From assembly GCA_035626515.1 (NCBI GenBank), contig DASPNM010000007.1, forward strand, positions 1 through 64,000: DNA of 64,000 nucleotides, given 5' to 3'. Origin of the DNA: DASPNM01 sp035626515. Lineage in GTDB: Bacteria; Bacteroidota; Bacteroidia; Chitinophagales; Chitinophagaceae. Within the stretch, counting starts at the first letter, position 1. Every line of letters begins with the position of its first letter. The position numbers and the translations under genes were made by a program. This document shows positions 49,485-57,521 of the stretch, one piece after another. Below the pieces are notes generated by a model. That model searched no databases. It saw only the letters and a list, made by a program, of their open reading frames with translations, and was not told the origin of the DNA.

Positions 49485-49986
49485 GAAAGATTTTTTCGAT
49501 AAGCATATCGAGCTCCAGCGCTTCCTCATTCACGGCTACTTCAGCCTGCTCGTAAAAGATTTTCCTGTCGGCAAATTTTTTTACAATAAACCGCTTCAGC
49601 TGCTCATCGGAAAATCCTTTCAGCAGCGGGCGGTTGTTCCTTTCCTTGAGCAGCCGCTGGAACAAAGTATCAATGGGTGTGTTCAGCCAGACGGTCGTCC
49701 CCGACTGGTTCATGTAATCAATATTATTGAAATAACAGGGGGATCCGCCGCCACATGCCATGACGAAACTTTCGTGGCTTTCGGTAATGATGTGCAGCAG
49801 GTCTTTCTCGGTGAGGCGAAAATGTTCTTCACCCGACTGGTCGAAAATCTCCGGAATGGAACGGCCTTCGTGCGACTGCACCTGTTCGTCCAGATCGAAG
49901 AACGGAAGTCCAAGCTTTTCACTGAGGCGCCGGCCCCAGTGCGTCTTTCCCGAACCCATGAAACCGATGAGGAAGATCTTCATCAT
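49477..49986 (-). CDS. aroK: Shikimate kinase
   Basis: A 169-residue shikimate kinase of the aromatic amino-acid pathway. The Walker A is GFMGSGKT (8-15), the shikimate-binding DLDE is at 31-34, ACGGGSPC (77-84) is the glycine motif, and RPLLKG (about 119-124) is the lid arginine region. Length is normal. The ATGs at 49986 and 49983 are both possible. It is followed by the overlapping DUF423 gene and then ftsK. Confidence 0.95.
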   Translation of the reverse strand: MMKIFLIGFMGSGKTHWGRRLSEKLGLPFFDLDEQVQSHEGRSIPEIFDQSGEEHFRLTEKDLLHIITESHESFVMACGGGSPCYFNNIDYMNQSGTTVWLNTPIDTLFQRLLKERNNRPLLKGFSDEQLKRFIVKKFADRKIFYEQAEVAVNEEALELDMLIEKIFHA

Positions 49987-50027
49987 GCTTCAACTCCTGT
50001 TTCAGTTTCCCGTGACTGGCACAGCCA

Positions 50028-51212
50028 TCACTTGAAGGCATTCAATCCTGTGATGTCCATTCCGGTGATCAGCAAATGAATGTCGTGAGTGCCTTCGTAG
50101 GTGATGACGCTTTCAAGATTCATCATATGGCGCATTACGGGATACTCGCCGCTGATGCCCATTCCCCCGAGTATTTGCCGCGCGTCGCGACAAATCTGTG
50201 CCGCCACTTCGCAGGCATTGCGTTTGGCCATGCTCACCTGCTGAGGCGTGGCCCGCCCCTCGTTCATCAGCACTCCGAGTCGCCAGTTCAGCAACTGCGC
50301 TTTGGTGATCTCCGTAATCATCTCGGCCAGCTTTTTCTGTTGCAGCTGGAAAGCACCAATGGGTTTGCCGAACTGTACCCGCTCCCTGGAATAACGCAGT
50401 GCGGTGTCGTAACAGTCCATCGCCGCTCCTATCGTACCCCACGCAATTCCATACCGTGCCTTAGTGAGGCAGCTCAGCGGTCCTTTCATGCCGCGCACAT
50501 TTGGAAGAATGTTTTCATTCGGCACTTTCACATTGTCGAACACCAGCTCGCCCGTCGCGGAGGCGCGCAGGCTCCATTTGCCGTGAGTGGTCGGGGCGGA
50601 AAAACCTTCCATGCCCCGCTCAACGATCAGTCCGCAGACTTCGCCTTCTTCGTCTTTCGCCCAGACGACCGCCACCTGTGAATAGGGAGCATTGCTGATC
50701 CACATCTTCGAACCATTAAGGATCACGTGATCCCCCTGGTCCACGAAACGACTCAGCATGCTCGCCGGATCGCTGCCATGATTTGGTTCCGTAAGTCCAA
50801 AACAGCCCAGCCACTCACCGCTCGCCAGTCGCGGAAGGAATTTCCTTCGCTGTTCCTCGCTGCCGTATGCATGGATGGGAAACATCACCAGGGAGCCCTG
50901 CACCGAAGCTGTGGACCGGACTCCGCTGTCGCCGCGCTCCAGCTCCTGCATCATCAATCCATAGCTGATATAATCCAAACCCCCGCCTCCGTATTCCGGA
51001 GGGATCGTAGGCCCGAAACATCCCAGGTCTCCCAGCTGTTTTACGATCTGCACCGGAAATTCCGCGCGTTGCGCGTAATCTTCGATGATCGGGGAAATTT
51101 CCTTCTTAACGTACTGTCGAACCACTTCGCGAATGTGCTTTTGCTCATCCGTCAGCAAATCGTCGATTCCGTAATAATCCGGGCTTTCGAAGAGATCGGT
51201 GCGTGCGGCCAT
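50028..51212 (-). CDS. gcdH: Glutaryl-CoA dehydrogenase-type acyl-CoA dehydrogenase
   Basis: A 394-residue FAD acyl-CoA dehydrogenase. FGLTEPNHGSDPASM (about 138-152) is the FAD/substrate loop, the C-terminal TYEGTHDIH holds the catalytic Glu near residue 373, and the GCDH-like PEYGGGGLDYISYGL opening of the middle domain is present. These match glutaryl-CoA dehydrogenases more than short-chain types. It would oxidise and decarboxylate glutaryl-CoA to crotonyl-CoA, a late step of lysine and tryptophan catabolism. Kynurenine genes lie about 1 kb away on the same strand. Confidence 0.87.
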   Translation of the reverse strand: MAARTDLFESPDYYGIDDLLTDEQKHIREVVRQYVKKEISPIIEDYAQRAEFPVQIVKQLGDLGCFGPTIPPEYGGGGLDYISYGLMMQELERGDSGVRSTASVQGSLVMFPIHAYGSEEQRRKFLPRLASGEWLGCFGLTEPNHGSDPASMLSRFVDQGDHVILNGSKMWISNAPYSQVAVVWAKDEEGEVCGLIVERGMEGFSAPTTHGKWSLRASATGELVFDNVKVPNENILPNVRGMKGPLSCLTKARYGIAWGTIGAAMDCYDTALRYSRERVQFGKPIGAFQLQQKKLAEMITEITKAQLLNWRLGVLMNEGRATPQQVSMAKRNACEVAAQICRDARQILGGMGISGEYPVMRHMMNLESVITYEGTHDIHLLITGMDITGLNAFK

Positions 51213-51247
51213 GCTGATAGGTTAAGTGTACCGGTTTTTGAGTGCTG

Positions 51248-51255
51248 CAAAGGTA
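51248..51255 (-). promoter_or_regulatory. -7 promoter element of gcdH
   Basis: The minus strand reads TACCTTTG, an exact match, 36 bases before the start codon. No clear -33 TTG. Confidence 0.5.
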
Positions 51256-51279
51256 AGTCTGTTGTGGAATACGTGGATT

Positions 51280-51455
51280 GAAGTGTTAGAAGGTTGGGAA
51301 GGGTTGGAAATATGAAATATTAAATATTAAATGTTGAATTCGGGTCGCCATCCGCAAATTGTTACCACCATCCATTACTCATACTTCTTTGACTTTTCCG
51401 AATTGCCTGACTTTCCCGACTTCTCAGTTTTACAAATCATTATCTTGAGAAAAAT
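51280..51455. repeat. Low-complexity spacer of the word-like type
   Basis: A gene-free stretch with iterated AT words (GAAATATTAAATATTAAATG, 51315-51334) and later pyrimidine words (GACTTTTCC, then GACTTTCCCGACTTCTC near 51410). The last words recur in the spacer at 41286, and the phrase CGACTTCTC also occurs in the spacer near 27689. Confidence 0.55.
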
Positions 51456-51458
51456 TTC

Positions 51459-51863
51459 ATGAAACGAATTCTGCCCCTGGTTTTACTGGCGATCACAACA
51501 TCCGCTTTCGCGCAAAAGGATTCCACGAAGAATGCCGGGCATAACATTCGCCAGTTTTGGATGGTGATCCTGAAGACGGGTCCTCAGGACAAGGTGATCC
51601 GGGACAGCACGGAGAGGAGCAAGCTGTTCGGTGGGCATTTCGCAAATATGAACCGGCTTCACGCAGAGGGAATATTAAAAGTAGCCGGGCCATTTGGAAA
51701 AAACGAACTGGGGTGGCGGGGATTGTTCATACTCGACTGCAAAACCAGGGAAGAGGCTGAATCCTACGTACGCACGGATCCGACCGTGGCCGCGGGAATA
51801 TTCATCTACGATATAGTTCCCTGGTTCAGCGAACCGAGCGGGAGTTTTATGCCGAAGGAGTAG
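51459..51863 (+). CDS. Secreted YCII-domain protein
   Basis: A 134-residue protein with a signal peptide (1-18) and a single YciI-like dimeric alpha/beta-barrel domain. QFWMVILKTGP opens the domain, and GHFANMNRLHAEGILKVAGPF (abbreviated, about 59-79) carries the family His and Asp-equivalent region. YciI proteins are usually cytoplasmic; the signal peptide makes this a secreted variant. Function unknown. Confidence 0.8.
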   Translation: MKRILPLVLLAITTSAFAQKDSTKNAGHNIRQFWMVILKTGPQDKVIRDSTERSKLFGGHFANMNRLHAEGILKVAGPFGKNELGWRGLFILDCKTREEAESYVRTDPTVAAGIFIYDIVPWFSEPSGSFMPKE

Positions 51864-51998
51864 AGTTACGGGTCGCGAGTCTGGAGTTCGAAGGCGATAA
51901 ATATCCAATATTAGCTATTCCGCCCGTGTGCATCGAAATCGTTAGAAAGGAAGGTAGACGGGAGATTTACTCGAAATTCCCGCTACTCCACTAATTAC

Positions 51999-52017
51999 CC
52001 GGTAAACTATTTACCGG
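51999..52017. repeat. Perfect hairpin downstream of pyrF
   Basis: CCGGTAAA and TTTACCGG flank a 3-base loop (CTA). It lies between the convergent stop codons of the YciI gene and pyrF and may act as an mRNA end, though no T-tract follows. A related hairpin (GGTTAAC-GA-GTTAACC) is at 56146-56161. Confidence 0.55.
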
Positions 52018-52026
52018 TACCGAACG

Positions 52027-52881
52027 CTACAATGCAAAATAACCCTTCATCTCCTCCCGGTACTTTGCCGCCATTCTCATTGCTGCTTCAGCGAAATCTT
52101 TGCCGGCCGATGCGTGAATGATTGCGCGGCTGACGTTGACCAGCAAGCCGCAATCCCGGTTCCAGCCCTGTCGCGAAACTTCTTCCAGACTGCCCCCCTG
52201 AGCGCCCACGCCGGGCACAAGGAAAAAATGATCCGGAGCGATCTGCCTGCAGCGACGCAACATCTCCGGCCGCGTGGCGCCGATGACAAACATCAGCTGT
52301 TCCGGTGAGCCCCAGCTGGAAACCTTGCGCAACACCAGCTCATAGAGGGCCGGGGAATGAGCCTGCGTCACGTACACACCTTTTTCCAGCTGCTCACGGG
52401 ATTCGTTCACGGTCTGCAGTTCAAAATCCGCGGCGCCCGGATTGGACGTAAGTCCCAATACGATCGTCCACTTGCCTTCCCATTCCAGGAAAGGACGAAT
52501 GCTGTCTTCGCCCATGTATGGCGACACGGTGACCGCGTCGAAGCCAAGCGTTTCAAAAAAAGTTTTGGCATACTGCGCAGAAGAATTTCCAATGTCGCCC
52601 CGCTTCGCGTCGGCAATCCGCAAATGTCCGGCAGGGATATATTGCACCGTCCGCTCCAGGGCCTCCCAACCCTTCGCACCGCGAGCCTCATAAAACGCGG
52701 TGTTGATCTTGTAGGCAACGCAGTATTCACGCGTTTTGTCGATTATCCCGCGGTTGAATTCCAACACGGGGTCGTCTGCGGTCGATAAATGCGGCGGCAG
52801 CTGTTCCGGGGATGTATCCAATCCCACGCAGAGGTAACTCCGCCGGTCAAAGATCGTCTCGACGAGTTGCTGTCGCGTCAT
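52027..52881 (-). CDS. pyrF: Orotidine-5'-phosphate decarboxylase (type 2)
   Basis: A 284-residue OMP decarboxylase of the longer (type 2) class, the last step of UMP synthesis. D22 in CVGLDTSPE, the catalytic DAKRGDIGNS (91-100, with K93 and D96) and VTVSPYMGEDS fit the family. It starts inside the last 4 bases of kmo and so is the final gene of the kynurenine operon, an unexpected place for a pyrimidine gene. Confidence 0.95.
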   Translation of the reverse strand: MTRQQLVETIFDRRSYLCVGLDTSPEQLPPHLSTADDPVLEFNRGIIDKTREYCVAYKINTAFYEARGAKGWEALERTVQYIPAGHLRIADAKRGDIGNSSAQYAKTFFETLGFDAVTVSPYMGEDSIRPFLEWEGKWTIVLGLTSNPGAADFELQTVNESREQLEKGVYVTQAHSPALYELVLRKVSSWGSPEQLMFVIGATRPEMLRRCRQIAPDHFFLVPGVGAQGGSLEEVSRQGWNRDCGLLVNVSRAIIHASAGKDFAEAAMRMAAKYREEMKGYFAL

Positions 52882-54224
52882 GCTGATTGTATTCTTGAAA
52901 GAATCAGTTGCTCGATCTCGGGGCTGTCCCAGCTCTCCCCGATCCCGGGAAGGCGCATCACCGACTGCATGATCTCTTCCTGCAACCGCCCCCTTCTCAA
53001 TGCTTCGCTGTACCGCGTCTGCGGGCTGAAAGTCACCAGCGAGTAAACGGGTATCCAGCGTTCGGGATATTTTTCATGCAGCCGGGATTCGATCTTTTTC
53101 TGAAGCAGGAATTTCGGGTCGGCAGTCTTCTCGCGCATTTCAGTAAAATTATCAATCGCCAGTTCGGCAATCGCATCGGCATCCGGCTTACGGCTTCCCT
53201 GGAATTCATCGAGGATTTTAGTCCAGTCCTCCCGGTGCGCTTCGATCAGTTCGTCCAGGATGCGGCAGTCCTCAAACCCGCAGTTCATTCCCTGTCCGAA
53301 AAACGGCACGATGGCGTGTGCCGCGTCGCCGATGAGCGCAAACCGGTCACCGCGCACCCATGGAAAACATTTCACCGTGACAAGTGAAGACGTAGGATGG
53401 AGCAGGAACTGATCTGCCAGATCCGGGAAAAGCGCTGCGGCATCGGGGAAATTTTCAACGAACAAATTCATCACTTTTTCCGGGGTGTTGATCTCTTGAA
53501 AAGAGACCGGCCCTGAAAATGGAAAAAACAGAGTGCACGTAAAGCTGCCGTCAAGATTCGGCAAAGCGATCAGCATGTAATCTTTGCGTGGCCATATGTG
53601 CAGTGCATGGCGCTCCATCAGAAAGCTGTTGCCGGGCCCCGAGGGAATCGTCAGCTCTTTATAGCCACAGTCGATGTAGTACTGGCTGTAGTCAAAGCGC
53701 TCGTGGTGCAGCATGTGCTGCAACCGCGCTGCGGAATATGCGCCATCGGCCCCGAAAATAATGTCGGCTGAAACGCTGGTGACGTCCCCTTCGGCATTCT
53801 CGAACTGGACTTCGTTGCTGTTCCAGTGAATCGTACTGCAGCGCTGGTTGAAAAAAATGTTGATGCCGCTTTCTTCAGCACAATCCATGAGCTTCCTGTT
53901 GAGCTCGGCACGGGATACGGAGTTGATGCACTGTCCCTCTTTCCCGTAAGGCTGAAATACGGTGCTCCCGTCCAGGTGATGGATCAGGCGGCCGGGCATC
54001 GGGATTGCGATCTCCTGTATTTCGCGGTCGAGGCCGACCTTTTGCAGCGCCAGGATGCCGCGATCGCTTAGCGCAAGATTTATGGACCGACCCTCTTCCG
54101 CCCTCCCCTTTCGCATGTCCGCCCGGCGCTCATAAAGGCTGACACGGTGGCCGCGCCGTGCCAGGTAAATACCCAGCAGCGAACCCACCAGCCCTGCCCC
54201 GATGATTACAATATTTTTTTTCAT
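52878..54224 (-). CDS. kmo: Kynurenine 3-monooxygenase
   Basis: A 448-residue FAD monooxygenase that hydroxylates kynurenine to 3-hydroxykynurenine. The FAD dinucleotide motif GAGLVGSLLG (about 8-17) opens the protein, and GDAAHAIVPFFGQGMNCGFED (abbreviated, near 310) is the second FAD motif, nearly identical to known KMOs. A C-terminal amphipathic segment of eukaryotic KMO is absent. It overlaps kynU by 4 bases and pyrF by 4 bases. Confidence 0.93.
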   Translation of the reverse strand: MKKNIVIIGAGLVGSLLGIYLARRGHRVSLYERRADMRKGRAEEGRSINLALSDRGILALQKVGLDREIQEIAIPMPGRLIHHLDGSTVFQPYGKEGQCINSVSRAELNRKLMDCAEESGINIFFNQRCSTIHWNSNEVQFENAEGDVTSVSADIIFGADGAYSAARLQHMLHHERFDYSQYYIDCGYKELTIPSGPGNSFLMERHALHIWPRKDYMLIALPNLDGSFTCTLFFPFSGPVSFQEINTPEKVMNLFVENFPDAAALFPDLADQFLLHPTSSLVTVKCFPWVRGDRFALIGDAAHAIVPFFGQGMNCGFEDCRILDELIEAHREDWTKILDEFQGSRKPDADAIAELAIDNFTEMREKTADPKFLLQKKIESRLHEKYPERWIPVYSLVTFSPQTRYSEALRRGRLQEEIMQSVMRLPGIGESWDSPEIEQLILSRIQSA

Positions 54225-55495
54225 GAAGCGCTCAAAAATTCCCGCACGAGGTTACCAAATTGCCAGATCTCTTCAAAAGAGTTGTACAGAGGAACCGGGG
54301 CCGCCCTAATCACAGCCGGTTCCCTCCACCCGATGGCGACCCCGTGGGATTGGAGGAAATTGTAAAGCTGCCGGCCCCTTTCCGGAACCATGAACGAAAC
54401 CTGGCATCCTTTTGCGTTGCGCGGCGTAATAATCTCAATCGGCGATGATAAGAATTCTTTGTTACAGCTCTCCAGCACGAAAATCAGGTAATTGCTGAGC
54501 TGCTCCCCTTTTTCCCAGAGCTTTTCGATGCCCACCTCATCGAAAATATCGAGAGCCGCCTTCTGCGCCGCCATGGACAATACGGGTGCGTTGCTGAGCT
54601 GCCACCCTTCCGCGGTTGGGATGGGTACAAATCCTTTTTTCATGTCGAACCGCATCTGCTTGTCGTAACCCCACCAGCCCGCGAATCGTGGCAGCTCACG
54701 GTTATTGACGTGCCGCCTGTGGATGAAAACTCCACCGACACCGCCGGGACCGGAATTGAGATATTTATAGCTGCACCAGCAGGCGAAGTCCACGTTCCAC
54801 TCGTGCAGACGCAAAGGCACATTCCCTACTGCGTGCGCCAGGTCGAAAGCAGCACATGCTCCGGCGGTCTGCGCCTCGGCGGTAATCGCACGCATGTCGA
54901 AGAGCTGGCCGGTGTAATAATTCACCCCACCAAAAAAAACCAGGGCCAGCGAGTTGCCATGCTCCCGGATCGCTGCCACGATATCGTCATGCCGCACCAG
55001 GTGTTCACCGGGCCGCGGCTTCACTTCCACAACTGCATCTTCCGGATGAAATCCGTGAAAAGCCGTTTGTGATTCGAACACATACTGATCAGAAGGGAAA
55101 GCTTTGTATTCGCAGAGGATTTTGTAGCGCTCCCGCGTCGGACGGTAAAAGCTGACCATCATCAGGTGGAGATTCACCGAAAGTGAATTCATAGCCACTA
55201 CTTCTGCGGGTTCGCACCCCAGGAGCTTCGACAACGATTCCGTCAGGATCTCGTGATAAGAATACCAGGGCCATTTGCTGTGAAAATGGGCATCCCCGGC
55301 AAGCGAGGCCCAGTGCTGCATTTCGGCGTCGACGAGTTCCCGGGCAGATTTCGGCTGAAGCCCGAGAGAATTTCCATCGAAATAGATCCGCTCCTTGCCG
55401 TGATGTTTGGGAATATGAAACTTGTGCCTGAACTGCCGGAGCGAATCCTGCTCATCCAGTTTGCGCGCAAATTCAAGGCTGTTTTCAAACTGCAT
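54221..55495 (-). CDS. kynU: Kynureninase
   Basis: A 424-residue PLP enzyme that cleaves 3-hydroxykynurenine to 3-hydroxyanthranilate and alanine. YFDGNSLGLQP (38-48), FDLAHAVGN (217-225, D218) and the PLP lysine in SYKYLNSGPGG (K244) are diagnostic. I chose the ATG at 55495; the longer frame adds 13 unconserved residues across the promoter. kmo begins inside its stop codon. Confidence 0.94.
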   Translation of the reverse strand: MQFENSLEFARKLDEQDSLRQFRHKFHIPKHHGKERIYFDGNSLGLQPKSARELVDAEMQHWASLAGDAHFHSKWPWYSYHEILTESLSKLLGCEPAEVVAMNSLSVNLHLMMVSFYRPTRERYKILCEYKAFPSDQYVFESQTAFHGFHPEDAVVEVKPRPGEHLVRHDDIVAAIREHGNSLALVFFGGVNYYTGQLFDMRAITAEAQTAGACAAFDLAHAVGNVPLRLHEWNVDFACWCSYKYLNSGPGGVGGVFIHRRHVNNRELPRFAGWWGYDKQMRFDMKKGFVPIPTAEGWQLSNAPVLSMAAQKAALDIFDEVGIEKLWEKGEQLSNYLIFVLESCNKEFLSSPIEIITPRNAKGCQVSFMVPERGRQLYNFLQSHGVAIGWREPAVIRAAPVPLYNSFEEIWQFGNLVREFLSAS

Positions 55496-55531
55496 ACTGC
55501 TGGAAAGGCCGGCGGACCGGCCCGTGGTTCG

Positions 55532-55539
55532 CAAAGTTA
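55532..55539 (-). promoter_or_regulatory. -7 promoter element of the kynU-kmo-pyrF operon
   Basis: The minus strand reads TAACTTTG, an exact match, 37 bases before kynU and just after the stop of the deaminase gene. Confidence 0.5.
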
Positions 55540-55542
55540 GGC

Positions 55543-55962
55543 TCAGTCAATCGTGGCGATCACTTTCAGTTCGATGGCGATCGGCGTCGGCAGCCTCGGC
55601 ACTTCTACGGTAGTTCTGCACGCCTGCACATCGCTGAAATATTGTCCATAAATCCGGTTGTATACCGGAAAATCCTTTTTCATGTTGGTGAGGAATACGG
55701 TCACATCCACGATCTTTTCCCAGCTGCTCCCCGCGGCCTCCAGCACCGCTTTGACGTTCGCGAATGTGGCGTGGCACTCGGCTTCCATATCATATGCAAG
55801 TATGTTTCCGTTGGCGTCCTGCTTAAGCCCGGGCACCGTGTTGTCTTCTGCATTCCTCGGCCCGATGCCCGAAAGAAACAGCAGGTTCCCCACCCTGCGC
55901 GCATGCGGATAGCTGCCCAGCGGAGCCGCCGCCCTATCGGTTTTGGTGGTGTCGTTCATCAA
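55543..55962 (-). CDS. RidA-family 2-aminomuconate deaminase
   Basis: A 139-residue YjgF/RidA trimeric enzyme. SYPHARRVGNLLFLSGIGPR (17-36) and SWEKIVDVTVFLTNMKKDF (about 79-97) closely match 2-aminomuconate deaminases of the tryptophan and 2-nitrobenzoate pathways. The active-site Arg in ACRTTVEV (about R116) is present. In this setting it would convert 2-aminomuconate to 4-oxalocrotonate. It lies 47 bases upstream of kynU on the same strand and may share transcription with it. Confidence 0.87.
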   Translation of the reverse strand: MMNDTTKTDRAAAPLGSYPHARRVGNLLFLSGIGPRNAEDNTVPGLKQDANGNILAYDMEAECHATFANVKAVLEAAGSSWEKIVDVTVFLTNMKKDFPVYNRIYGQYFSDVQACRTTVEVPRLPTPIAIELKVIATID

Positions 55963-55969
55963 ATTAAAC

Positions 55970-56230
55970 GCGGGACAAGATAGGAAGAATCGGTTAGTCA
56001 GGAGTCGGGTCTCTGGAGTCCATAAGATATTTCCGGTAGCGTGCTCTTACGACATAGCGGACATTCAGCTTCACCCCAAACACTAAACTCTAACTCCTAA
56101 ACGGCATCTTTGTTTCGATAGACGTTAGCTGCAACCCAATTATCCGGTTAACGAGTTAACCTTCGTTTCAAGAGATAACCACCTCATCTTTCCAAACCCA
56201 ACCTCCCAACCCTCTAACCTCCTAACGTTT
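55970..56230. repeat. Low-complexity spacer with hairpin
   Basis: No gene is visible. The stretch has word-like sequence (CAGGAGTCGGGTCTCTGGAG, then CCAAACCCAACCTCCCAACC near 56196) and a perfect hairpin GGTTAAC-GA-GTTAACC (56146-56161) preceded by CAATTATCC. This resembles the hairpin at 51999 preceded by TAATTACCC. It separates the divergent kynurenine genes from the hydroxylase gene. Confidence 0.5.
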
Positions 56231-56234
56231 TTTT

Positions 56235-56242
56235 TATATTTG
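56235..56242 (+). promoter_or_regulatory. -7 element before the fatty-acid hydroxylase gene
   Basis: TATATTTG matches TAnnTTTG and ends 7 bases before the ATG at 56250, giving a very short leader if used. Confidence 0.45.
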
Positions 56243-56249
56243 GAACAGA

Positions 56250-57515
56250 ATGGAAACTTACGGCCAGATACTGCTCGTCGCGATGCCCCTCTTTCTCATT
56301 TTTGTCCTGTTCGAAAAATGGTGGGGCTGGAAAAAAGGATTCGATACCGTCCGCAACATGGACATGATCTCCTCGCTTACTTCGGGTATCACCAACGCCA
56401 CAAAGGATGTGCTCGGAGTAGCGATCGCCATCGGGATCTATCCCTTCATGCTGGAGCACCTGCAACTGACAACGATCGAAAGCTCCGTTTTGCTTTACGT
56501 TCTGACTTTCATCATCATTGACTTCAACGGTTACTGGGTACACCGCTGGAGCCATAAGATCAACCTCTTCTGGAACCTTCATGTGATCCACCACAGCAGT
56601 GAAGAGTTCAACCTCGCCTGCGCCCTGCGGCAAAGCATTTCGTCGTTCTTCAACCTCTTCACCATTCTGCTGCTGCCTGCGGCCCTCCTCGGCATTCCCG
56701 AACAGGTGATCAACGTGGTAGCGCCCCTGCAGCTTTTCGCGCAATTCTGGTACCATACGCGCCACATCGGGAAGATGGGATTCCTCGAAAAAATTATTGT
56801 CACTCCCAGCCATCACCGGGTGCACCATGCGGTGAATCCGGAGTACATGGACAAAAATCTTTCGCAAATTTTCATCATCTGGGACAAGCTCTTCGGCACA
56901 TTCCAGCCTGAGCTGAAAAACGTACCGCCCGTATACGGCATCAGCCGCCCGGCCCGAACCTGGAACCCGATCCGCATTAATTTTCAACACCTGGGGTTAT
57001 TGGTTCACGATGCTTTCAGGACAAAAAGCTGGAAAGAAAGATTTACGCTCTGGTTTCAACCTACCGGCTATCGCCCTGCCGACGTTGCGGAAAAATATCC
57101 GGTACACAGGATCCGGGATGTTTACAATTTCCAGAAATATGATACCCGCAGCTCGCGGGTTTTCGGCGCCTGGGCCTGGCTGCAGCTGGTGAGCATTCTC
57201 CTGCTGGGCAGTTACCTGTTCGCACGGATCGCTTACATTGACAGCCTCAATGCAACATATATCTATTGGTACGGAGTGTTCGTTTTTCTTTCCGTGTACG
57301 CACTCACCGAGCTGATGGATCGCAACCGCTATGCGGTTGTCTGGGAAGGATTGCGGTGTCTGTGCGGATTGGGACTGATCTACTGGCAGCAGGATTGGTT
57401 CGGCAGCAGCGCCTTTTTCTCTTTTGCCCCCTACATCATTGGCGCCTGGCTCATTATGTCAATGGTCGGGTCAGCCTGGTTCGTACTGAAGCACGACCGG
57501 GAAGACCGCGCATAA
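56250..57515 (+). CDS. Sterol desaturase/fatty-acid hydroxylase family membrane di-iron enzyme
   Basis: A 421-residue integral membrane protein with about eight helices. The diiron histidine motif is complete: HRWSH (98-102), HVIHH (111-115) and HHRVHH (188-193). The family inserts oxygen into or desaturates lipid chains. The extra C-terminal helices (about 290-410) resemble the alkylglycerol monooxygenase-like branch. Substrate unknown. The gene is divergent from the kynurenine genes and 6 bases from the convergent aldehyde dehydrogenase stop. Confidence 0.88.
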   Translation: METYGQILLVAMPLFLIFVLFEKWWGWKKGFDTVRNMDMISSLTSGITNATKDVLGVAIAIGIYPFMLEHLQLTTIESSVLLYVLTFIIIDFNGYWVHRWSHKINLFWNLHVIHHSSEEFNLACALRQSISSFFNLFTILLLPAALLGIPEQVINVVAPLQLFAQFWYHTRHIGKMGFLEKIIVTPSHHRVHHAVNPEYMDKNLSQIFIIWDKLFGTFQPELKNVPPVYGISRPARTWNPIRINFQHLGLLVHDAFRTKSWKERFTLWFQPTGYRPADVAEKYPVHRIRDVYNFQKYDTRSSRVFGAWAWLQLVSILLLGSYLFARIAYIDSLNATYIYWYGVFVFLSVYALTELMDRNRYAVVWEGLRCLCGLGLIYWQQDWFGSSAFFSFAPYIIGAWLIMSMVGSAWFVLKHDREDRA

Positions 57516-57521
57516 ATGAAG

